DNA from: Brachyhypopomus gauderio
Taxonomy: Eukaryota; Chordata; Actinopteri; Gymnotiformes; Hypopomidae
DNA length: 64,000 nt
Assembly (NCBI RefSeq): GCF_052324685.1
Contig: NC_135221.1
Coordinates: 22,299,371 to 22,363,370, forward strand
Direction: 5' to 3'
In this document: positions 54,971 to 64,000 of the stretch, one piece after another
Layout of the letters: every line of letters starts with the position of its first letter
Position numbering within the stretch: the stretch's first letter is position 1
Made by a program: the position numbers and the translations under genes
Notes under the pieces: generated by a model
The model's input: the letters and a program-made list of their open reading frames with translations, nothing else
What the model was told of the DNA's origin: nothing
The model's database searches: none

Positions 54971-55783
54971 CATTATTAGGTTTGGGTTTATTTTCTGTAC
55001 TGTTATGTAATGTTCTTACTATAATTACTCTTAATTTTATCTTCACTGTTATACATTTAATACTGTGAAGGAATGCAAAGAAATAATACAATTGTCTTTA
55101 CTCAAGTGTCAGGGGGTATGCCATGTATTCAGTAAACACCAAAAAAACAAAAACACAGAACGCATAGTATTCCATGTGCTTAAGCAGGTATTTGCATGCA
55201 TGTAATCTGCAGGGCGTCTAAATAATACCAGCACAACATTTAACACAACTCACCCATAATGTTATTGTCACATCCCAAAATACAGTCCTTAATGGACTGA
55301 TTGTTAACTAATTTTACCTAAACTCTTAAAACTCTTAGACTAAAAGTTTCAGTTCAATGCTAATTTAACATGATGTTCAGCTAATGTACACTCTAGTAGT
55401 TTTGCCCAACGTTGTATATTATAATTATTACATACTGTTGTAAAAGTTTTTTTTTCCATTTGTTTAGTCTTTGACTTAGACAATAACTGTGCCATGTGTT
55501 CATTGGCAAAGCTTTTTCTTGGATTAAACTTTTTTTGTATTTTGTTGGCTTTAAACTGTACTTTGACAGTACTATTAATAGTTGCATTAAAAGTTTTTTT
55601 GACAGCAGAATTTGCAGAAGATAAGCAGTAGAAAATTATTTTGTGCAATCAGGAATTCCTTTTAATGACACTGTAAATGCAGAGTAAAATTGATAAAATC
55701 TGATAATGTGAAGTGCCTTTATTTTGAAATGACACATCAGATCTTCTTGGTCTTACCTGAGTGACACCTGTAGGTGGTATTCT
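54841..55783. other. AT-rich, no gene recognised
   Basis: Contents are an (ATT)n run at about 54937-54970 and short open frames without domains. 55640-55783 is partly repeated at 58195-58330, beyond the hAT, in the order GAGTGACACCTGTAGGTGGT then TGTGCAATCAG. Confidence 0.5.
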
Positions 55784-56085
55784 CAGGGGCGGTTCTAGAC
55801 CAGTTTTACTGAGGGGGCCTGGCTGGGGCCAGGGCTTTGGTCAGAGGGGCACATTCAACCCAGGGCAAAAAAGACAAGGATTCGAAATCTTATTTGGTTT
55901 ATTTTTATAAAACTAACCATTAACCATTGTAGCCAAAGTGAATGGCTCAAAATATCACATTTGAGACACACAAAAAAAGATTTTTTTTACAGACTGTATT
56001 GACTGGAGAAAATAAATCATATTAAAATAAATATTTAAATAAATATACATGTATATATTATATCATAATTATATATAGTATATAT

Positions 56086-57960
56086 TTATATACATATATT
56101 TTTTTTGACCTGTCTGTTGTGCTCCTTGTTTAAAACATTGACCAGTGTTGCATTAGCTGCTGCAGCTTTCTGATAGTCTCTCCATGTAACCACGGCTTGT
56201 TTGTGCTGCTCAGACCTTGCATGCAATGCAAACCCCGCCTCTTTGTAAGATGCTTTCTTCCAGTTTTTGAAACCAACCGGCGAGTCAAAAACTGTGTCTG
56301 GGCTATTGGGAGGGATAAGATGTCTGCAAGCGTAACAATACGCAGAGTCCAACTGTTTTCAGGGTTCCCACGGGTCCTTGAAATCCTTGAAAGTTTGTGA
56401 ATCTGAAAAAATAAGTTCAAGGCCCTGGAAAGTTTTTGAAAACAGGCATAAAAGACAGCCGTCCTTGAAGGTCCTTGAATATTTTAGAGGGTTTGAAATT
56501 TCACATGGATGAAGACCGCGGTCAAGGAATAATAGGGCACAGTTGGTAGGAAGTCAATATTTACAAAAGATTGCTATGAAAAAGATTGCCATGATGTTTT
56601 AAATTTCTCATCCTTCGTTGAAAAATATGATCTGATGTGATAGTTGTTATAAAGATTTTAAGAAAGTCTGCAAAGTGATTCCTTTAGCAGTTTTATATTC
56701 AGAGTTGACTGTTTCTACGCCCATGTTAAAAGTGAATGACTGTTGAGTTCAAGTGTAATAACAAGATTATCACTGATGGTATGAGACAAAAGATATAATA
56801 GAGATTCTTTTAAGAAACATCCTAATACAAATTATAAAACCACAAAGGCTTGTCAAATGGCCCATATATTCTGAAGTAAAAGAGACTCATTTCAAAATAA
56901 TAAATAAGATATATCCTGTAGCCATGTTTCTTGAAATAAGAGTTAAACTTGATGTGGATTCATGTACCTTTTAAAGTCAGAAGATGAAGCCCAGGAGCAT
57001 TTGTTTTTTCATTTCAATATTTACAAAGTTTTTGCATGGACACTAGAAACTGGATTAATCTCAAACTTCTTTCTTTTGATACCATTATACTTAAGTTCGA
57101 ATTTGATACCATTTAACTTCAGTTCAAATTTCTCTGATTCTATAAATGTAGTCATACTTTTAGTAAAATACCACATTCACTACAGTAAGTGGAGTGGTTA
57201 AAAGGCTGTTCTCTTTATGAATGAATATTGTTCTTTATTAAGTAGATTTAAAAACTATGCTAGAATCATCTCACATCAGATTTCTCTAGAAATCTATAGT
57301 TCTAATCTCATTATATGGCTTTGCTCCTCTGTTTTATGTATGTACTGTATGTGTATATGCATATGTGTATTATTGTTATTATTATTATTATTTGTCTACT
57401 GTCAATGTGTCATTATTTTGCCAGCACAAGTTCATTTAAAATTACATTGATTCTACAGGGCCTATGCTGACTTTTACTTGGCAAAGTTTGGTCATTCTCC
57501 TGTAGAGAAATGTGTTTGTTCAGCACCTAAAGCTAGTGTTTCCTGTAGGTAGTTGTTGATCCTTCAACAACTGTAGCCACTTTACATGAATGTCACCTTC
57601 TCACAGGTGCATTGCTAAATTGCCAGTCATGTTGAGTGTGAGTGAAGTTTTCGTAGAATCAGCACTTAATGTCATGCACAGAAAATTTCAGGATGCATGT
57701 CTTGAAATGACATTCAGTCTTTTGAATTTGCGTTGTATTAACATCGTTTTTTGATAACATATTCAGGGGTAAGAGTAGGTAAATGCTGGCAGGTACAGTC
57801 CTTGAATTTGAGGAAGTTGGTCCTGGAAAGTCATTGAAAGGTCCTTGAATTTTATGTTAACCAAGGTGTGGGAACCCTGTGTTTTGAATATTCAATCCAG
57901 GGGTGGATGTGGTACCAGGCTGCCCTGCCGCTTCTCCCCCTGTCCCCCATTAATGTCCTG
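56086..57960 (-). pseudogene. ZMYM1-like/TTF-finger hAT transposase fragment, split
   Basis: The minus-strand readings W-Y-H-I-H-P-W-I-E-Y-S (57880-57960) and L-D-S-A-Y-C-Y-A-C-R-H-L...F-D-S-P-V-G-F-K-N-W-K-K-A (56086-56353) are the N-terminal TTF-type zinc region of the transposase family annotated as zinc finger MYM-type protein 1-like. They are adjoining parts of one sequence parted by the 56360-57879 insertion. The catalytic domain is absent. Confidence 0.8.
56360..57879. mobile_element. DNA element with CAGGGTTCCCAC ends
   Basis: The inverted ends CAGGGTTCCCAC are exact. TGTTTT occurs on both sides (56354-56359 and 57880-57885), giving a 6-bp duplication. Subterminal regions repeat GGTCCTTGAA and CTGGAAAGT motifs in both orientations. 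There is no transposase reading, so it is non-autonomous. The superfamily is uncertain. Confidence 0.8.
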
Positions 57961-58329
57961 GGAAACATGTAAATGTATATGTAAATAAACATATATTCTG
58001 CATGGACACATCATATAAACTGCAGGACACAGCATATAAACTGCAATTACACCGACACTGTTTAAGTGCATGCATACATGCACACTTGTCTAAATTGCAT
58101 CACTGTAGTTATTTATTAATGCTACTTAATAATTGTATTAATTAATTGTATTCTTGTTGTATTCAGTACATTCTTTCATTGTATTCTAACCTGACCAGAT
58201 CTTTTTGATCTTGACTGAGTGACACCTGTAGGTGGTATTCTACCATTTTGTAGTGAAATTATTCTGTGCAATCAGAGGGATCCTTTTAATAACACTGTAA
58301 ATATAGAGTAAAAGTAACAAATGTAATAG

Positions 58330-58921
58330 TTAAAATTTACTTTCAAGGTTTTTATTTTCAGACATATTTGTCATCATAAATTAAATACAGTTTCATTAAT
58401 GATTTATTAGTTCTGAATAAAGTGATTCACTTGTTAATTTATTGTTTTTTTTTACTCATTCTGTACACCATTTACATTAAAATGTGTAATCACAGGCAGC
58501 ATCACCCATTACCGTAATCTATGGTACGCGCAACTTTGTAAAGCCAGTTGCCAGAAAGCAGAGCGTTGTCGCTGGCAAAGCGCAACTCCTCGCGTTTCTC
58601 TCTCCAAAACTGGACCAAACTCAACACAAGAGGACAGTTCTTGGAAATCTGAAACGGCTTATAATCTACTCATCATCATAGGCCAAAAAAATCATAATGG
58701 TCACGGAAAACGCGTTCTCGGCGAATTCTGCCATTAGCAATATCTTCCAGTAGTGCCAATGCTGCCATCTCCCAAGAACTCCAGTGCAACATTTAATACA
58801 TGTTTATGTAATCTAGGCTAAGTGGAAACACGTTGAATGATTATTTCAGTAAGGCAGTGAAATTGTCTGATTAATTTACTGTTTAATTTTCTCATTAATT
58901 TACTTTATTTTACCCAATAAG
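58330..58921. other. No gene recognised
   Basis: AT-rich with a GC-richer patch near 58530-58720. No domain or paired ends were found. Confidence 0.4.
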
Positions 58922-60286
58922 CAGAGGTGGGGACTCGAGTCACATGACTTGGACTCGAGTCAGACTCGAGTCATAATATTAAGACTTTTGACTTGACTTG
59001 AAAAAATATTCAGACTTAGACTTGACTTGGACTTGAACCTGTTTACTTGCAAAGACTTGATTTTTTTACCCCAAATCTAAATTTTAAAACGCATATTAAT
59101 ATTTATAAAGTGCGCCCCATTAATTTCATTTCCGTCCTTCTGACGCAGACCGGTCCTCTGCTTTTCCACACTCTGTACGTTGTGTGTGTGTGTGTGTGTG
59201 TGTGTGTGCATGAGCTGCAGCACAACCAATCAAATGGGGGGGTCAGCGAACGTGAATTGTTACCGGGCGGGGTGTAAAATGGACACAAATTAAGTATTAT
59301 ATCGCGATCGATCGACCGCCAGTGGTTGGTGCCAGAGCGAACTAGTAACTCATTGAATCATAGATAAGGATCAGAGGTAAATAAACTAGATTATTTTTTC
59401 GGCGTGAGAAATCGGATGTGTGGCGTGAGAGCGTGTGAAGACGGTCAAATGCGTGTGTCTCACGCTCAATGCGTGAGAATTGGCAACCCTGGGTTCTGTA
59501 TCTGAACTCGGGGAAGAGAGCCTCTCTCTGTCACCATCATATCCAGTTCTATCTCAACATGGATCGTGTATTTGAAGACATCTACGTCGAGAAAAATATA
59601 TTGACAAAAGTGGAGCGAGTTTTCAGCTATGGGGACATCATTCTACGGCCTCATCGTGCACAAATGACATACAGACTTTTGGCCAGTTTGGTCTTTTGCA
59701 AATGCAATGCAGAATAGTTTACTGAAATGTCTAAAGTTGCATTCCTGATTCCTGTTAATTGTTCAGTTCTTATATTTGTCTTGTCACTCACACATGGACA
59801 CACATGTTCTCCAAGAAACCAGATAAGAGAAGAGAGGGAAAAATGCTGTTATGGTTCTTTGTATTGTACTGTGAAAATATCAGCACTTTTTATTTGAACA
59901 TGGAGTTCTACTTATGACTTTTTCACAGAATATTTATTTCTGGAAAATTGTAGTCTCAAGTATGAATATTTTTGCAGCTAATCTTAACAAATTGAACTGT
60001 GCAATAAAGAGGTGTAATTTAATTTTTTTTATACTTCGTGTTTTCAGTTGCACATGTTTTATCAAGATTTGAGGAGAATACAGATTTTAAAAAGAACATG
60101 TCTATTATTTACATTTAAAATATACCTGCAACATTGGTTAAAAAAAAAAAAGACTCGAAAGGACTTGAAATTCCAAGTTTCAGACTTGGGACTTGACTTG
60201 ACTGTTGCCTGTCTTGACTTGAGACTTGAGGACAAAGACTAGGACTTACTTGAGACTTGCAAAACACTGACTTTGTCCCACCTCTG
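58922..60286. mobile_element. hAT MITE with CAGAGGTGGG ends
   Basis: 1,365 bp between CAGAGGTGGGGACTCGAGTC and the complement end GTCCCACCTCTG. The perfect 8-bp duplication CCAATAAG flanks it (58914-58921 and 60287-60294). Subterminal GACTTGGACT/GACTTGAGACTTG repeats are present. Inside are a (GT)n run (about 59178-59208) and other, apparently nested sequence. There is no transposase. Confidence 0.92.
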
Positions 60287-60294
60287 CCAATAAG

Positions 60295-60528
60295 TGCTTA
60301 CTACAACGTGTGCGTAAATGGTATCTTAATAGTTGTAATTTCAATGCATCACCTCTAAGTGTTGCTAATTGACGAAAACACATTAGAAACATCCATATGC
60401 CTGAAGTGAAAGTGTCGTGGGTGTACGCACTTTCTCACGTTCAAATCACATTTCGTACATCTGACAGTTTGCGTGAAACATAGCGTATGCAATGTTTTTG
60501 TGTGTACGCACCGTTCGTACATGAGGCC
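60295..60528 (-). mobile_element. Right inverted end GGGGCCTCATGTAC
   Basis: On the minus strand this begins GGGGCCTCATGTACGAACGG followed by TGCGTACACAC and GCATACGC motifs, matching the left end at 40079. Confidence 0.6.
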
Positions 60529-62811
60529 CCAGATAACTAAGTTACAAACCTCAAACAATCGGACATGTTTGAAGTATAAAAGTAATTAGCCTATCGTGTT
60601 GTATATGAAGAGTGTATTCTCACCCTTGATTTCAGGCCGACTTGCGTTTTGCTGTAACTTCAAATATATTTCTGTCATTCATTTGTAGTTGCATGATGCG
60701 ACTTAAATCAGCCTCAATGTGTATAATAATAGTAAAACGATATATATATGTCAGTTCACAAAGAATTGGAAAAGCACAGGTATTACTTGCTTCTTTAATT
60801 TAATTTGGTAAATTCTGAGTTCATTTTATTCAGTTGATGGAGATCAAGGTCCAATTTATTATGAGGGCAATATTTCTGCTTGCAGAAGAGCACAGTCCCC
60901 TTGTCCTTAGATTCAACAAGGAACACCACTTTGAACCTGCTTAGAAGGGCACAACTGCACATAAAGGTGAACAAACATGAATAGATTAATATCTATATTA
61001 AAATAAATATATAAACATTACAGTATTATATATTCTAATAGATATTCTGTTTAGAAAACCAGGCATTGAAACTGTTTTATACTCCATATCAGTTTACATT
61101 TGGCAGATGTTCTTATCCAGAGTCACAAGTTCCATCATGTTGGTGAGGAGACTTGTCCAAGAAATCATAATGAATGATTATTCTTTAGCATATTCGTTTT
61201 AAAAGTAGGCAATACTCAAATTGTCTCAGAAGATTATCCCTAGTACTTGGGAAATTAATTTTTGGTGTAGTAGTCAGGCCGATAATGCTAAAGGTGTTTA
61301 GCTTTCTTCCCACCAGAATGTAATCCAACATCTTACTCAAAAAGCTATGGGTGTGGCTATTCTGATTTCCTTCTTTCCTTTCCTTTCCGTTTATGTTTAG
61401 CTAGGTGAGGAATATGCAGCTTTTAGCACCGCAGGGCAGAGCCATCTCTTCTGAGAGGTCTGACTCACACAGAAGTGAGTCCATTAAAAATCTCTGGTAT
61501 TGAAATTTCTGTTTTTGATTAACTAGCAACTGCTAAGCAGTAAATGCTAGTTATTATATTTACGTTATTACAAATATATAATATTGTAATATAATGCAAA
61601 ACTATCATTAAAAACATATTCATTGCTTTATTGTTGACAAGTTATATGTCTTTGCCCACTGCAGAGGACATAGATTTATGTTGAGAGCATGGTGTGGATT
61701 TTGGATGTCAGAAATTCTTGGCACAACACAAACTAACGCTGATTATAATTACTCCACTACTGATCACACTTGGTTACAACTATAAAATTGCTAAAACGTT
61801 TGATAAACAGTATTTGAAGGTTGACAGAGAGAAATAAGCCTGAGACTATATCTGGTGACTTGCCACAGACCTATTCTGCTAATGTTTTTTAACCATCAGA
61901 CTCTAGCTTTTTGCAAGCATGACTGGAATCTTTGATGGATTCTTTCCTTTCAGGTATGTTCTTTTAGAATGTAGTACTTACACAATGTTTTGTAACTTAA
62001 GCCTCTTTTTAAAAAACCATCCAACCTGAAGCATGTTGAATTGAGTAAATCTGTCAATTTATACAACTAAAACTAAATGTTTAGCAGTTATTTTAATTAT
62101 TGTAAAATTATTCAATGTAAATGTACATAGCTTAGTACATTGTATGATTGTAAGCACCAAATGCCTTAAAACTTTGTATGTCTGCAGCATTTTTTAAATC
62201 AATGTAAACCTTTTGTACAAATAAATATTATGTTTAACTTCATACTCCATTTTCATTCAAAGTTCAGTTTTTGCATCATGCTTTTCCATTGTAAACTTTA
62301 CTCTTAAGATTTCATATACTAAAATGAAATCTACAGAAATCCTCAAGACCTTTTATGCAGCCCATTTCAGTGAACCCATGCTTAAAATCTGAATGCTCCA
62401 GCTTTGATCATTTGCAAGGCATAACCTAACCAACTTAAGCTCTGCCTGAACAAAAACTGCCAGAGAAAGAATTTTGTTTTATACCCATGATGGTTTACAC
62501 ACTTTGTGTGGGTTTCATGCATATATGCAGACCAGACACAGCTATCCACCACAATTTGCTTTCTCAAGTATTAAAACACTGAAATGCTCATGCAGCTCTA
62601 TGCTGTTATATAGGCAATGACTGAGGATCATGGGCTCATCAACACTCACTTCAAGTTGAAGCAAAGGAACAATTATAAATACCAGAAGAGGAGAAGACAT
62701 GGTTGTTCAATTGTAAGAACAGATTTGACCAAGAACTGTCAGTATCCTAAAAAATCTGAGAAAAAAAATCTAAATGTGATCATAAAATGGAATATGAAAA
62801 ATAGCTTTCCA
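60529..62811. other. Sparse region, SINE tail relic only
   Basis: 61090-61165 (TTTACATTTGGCAGATGTTC, TTATCCAGAGTCAC) is a relic of the tail of the same SINE type as 43854-44062. No gene is supported in the rest. Confidence 0.5.
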
Positions 62812-63455
62812 CTCAGACTGGGCGATAAAACGTTAACGATACGTATCGCGATAGACATGTAATCGATATCAATAGAAAATGCGCTCGATAGAATGTTCGA
62901 TATATATATTTTTTTCATTGGCCATGAACCAGAGCAAGGATTCCGCTTTAACACTAGAAGCGCAGAGCTTCATTAACATACCTATACCTAGAAGCGCCGA
63001 GAGCCGGTCATTTGATCGCTTTCACTACCTCCTTTTACAATGAGAAATAAAATCATTGCTTGAAGGGTTAAAACCAGGGGTAAAACACAGGATAAGAAGC
63101 ATAATACCCATAGGGAGGTCCAAATAAATAAATAGTTACATGCTCTAGGGCAGCTTTAAAACCAGAGATGGTCAAGCAGCTGTTCCTTGAACAAAACCTT
63201 GATTGAAAATATACTTGCATTGAATATATCAGTTATGTTTAGATTCAGAATAACTCTAGCTTTAACTTTAACTTAAGCATCACCTGTTCATATTTCTATA
63301 CTGGTTTTGTATTTCCATTAATACTGTGTTGGCTATCAGGTTTGCTTTTTATCTTACAGATAAAGTCTACCTCAGTTTTGCTTTAATGTGTCCTATGTTT
63401 ACAAAACACTGCACATAATTGAAACATGTTATTCACCGGAGGGTGATTCAGCATT
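62812..63455. repeat. hAT-like terminus CAGACTGGGCGATAAAACG and AT-rich flank
   Basis: The terminus is followed by ATCGATAT/ATCGCGATAG motifs, as in hAT ends. The partner end was not found. The remainder is non-coding. Confidence 0.5.
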
Positions 63456-63792
63456 AGGGGTGTGTTTAAAAAATAAAAATAAATCGATCTTTCGATTCAA
63501 ATCGATCTTCATTTGAATGATTCAATATCGATTTATGAAACCTGAGCGATTTTTAGAATTAGCCAATTTTCCCCGCATATGCGTACCGTTTTAACCGTTA
63601 GACCATCCTTTTTTCTTGAGCACCGCCTCTTGGCTGGGGTGATCAGTTAAGCATGGCTGCAGCAAGAGTAAAAATGCCCAAGAACCTGAAGGCAGATGTA
63701 TGGTTACATTTTGGATTCAGAAACCATGATGGTAGGGAAGAGTTGGATAAAAGCACAGCCGCGTGTAAACTGTGCAACATGGAGGTGAAATA
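63456..63792 (+). pseudogene. Start of another BED-finger hAT element
   Basis: After AGGGGTGTGTTTAAAAAATA and AATCGAT-rich subterminal repeats, an ATG near 63654 reads M-A-A-A-R-V-K-M-P-K. It continues with V-W-L-H-F-G-F and A-A-C-K-L-C-N-M-E-V-K, the first half of a BED finger. It is cut by a LINE tail. Confidence 0.7.
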
Positions 63793-64000
63793 ATAATATA
63801 ATAATAATAAAATTTTATTTATAAGCACCTTTCAAGACACACAAGGACACTTTACAAGGGAATACACAACAAGAGTTTATATAAAACTAAAAAAGGATTA
63901 GAATAAATCACCAACAATTTAAAATAAATTATTAAATAACTAAAAACATTAGAAAGAAGCAGCAGATGAGAAAAGAGAGACACACATACACACATATACA
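63793..64000 (-). mobile_element. LINE 3' end entering from the right edge
   Basis: On the minus strand this has GTGTCCTTGTGTGTCTTGAA and GGTGCTTATAAATAAAATTT then (ATT)n, the L2-like 3' signature. It runs off the window. Confidence 0.65.

Larger units (their letters stand above)
55784..58190 (-). mobile_element. ZMYM-type hAT fragment
   Basis: The left end CAGGGGCGGTTCTAGACCAG resembles hAT termini. The transposase fragment is on the minus strand and is split by another DNA element. No right terminus was found. Confidence 0.65.

Overview
The window is vertebrate genomic DNA, most likely from a ray-finned fish. One ordinary host gene is visible: a four-exon RNF103 (RING-H2 ubiquitin ligase) on the minus strand at 36119-38889, with a GC-rich minisatellite just upstream of its start. 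Nearly all the rest is mobile DNA of the mix typical of teleosts: L2-type and RTE-type LINEs, Ty3/Gypsy, Harbinger, several hAT groups, a pogo-like element, an integrase-type DNA transposon, a tRNA-derived SINE and many microsatellites. An ostariophysan fish is a guess from the repeat mix only.

Layout. 1-4.1 kb: microsatellite, a hairpin-forming inverted repeat and an old LINE endonuclease fragment. 4.1-7.4 kb: two copies (A complete, B partial) of an unusual short LTR element that has no pol and encodes an acidic protein. 7.6-8.8 kb: a solo LTR with a 60-bp tandem array. 9.4-10.8 kb: a pogo-like element. 11.0-13.6 kb: a structurally complete two-gene Harbinger. 13.7-23.2 kb: a solo LTR of the acidic-protein family, split by a broken Ty3/Gypsy element whose own 3' LTR holds a hAT. 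23.4-29.8 kb: an L2 fragment carrying a ZBED-type hAT; that hAT holds a second complete acidic-protein element (C) in its terminus and a solo LTR in its coding region, and it ends in a long inverted repeat. 29.8-32.0 kb: a decayed second Harbinger. 32.5-33.5 kb: a second element with CTCCCCTA-type ends. 35-39.2 kb: RNF103. 40.1-60.5 kb: a decayed integrase-type (rve) DNA transposon enlarged by nested insertions (L2, SINE, Tx1/L1-like tail, an RTE split by an L2 that is itself split by a second L2 and a MITE, a ZMYM-type hAT split by another DNA element, and a hAT MITE). 60.5-64 kb: sparse, with hAT ends and a LINE tail.

The observation most worth following is the acidic-protein LTR family (A 4088-6356, B 6736-7417, C 23807-25978, solo LTR D 13695-23154). 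A and C have perfect 5-bp target duplications, matched LTRs with TATA and AATAAA, and no reverse transcriptase. Directly after the LTR they lack a normal tRNA primer site. Instead they carry a 12-nt motif whose first ten to eleven bases are complementary to the LTR about 30 nt downstream of the TATA box, where the transcript should begin. This pairing is kept by compensating base change between A and C/B. It is what self-priming of the Tf1/sushi kind would look like. The family is therefore inferred to be a non-autonomous passenger of a Tf1/sushi-group retrotransposon, with an uncharacterised protein.
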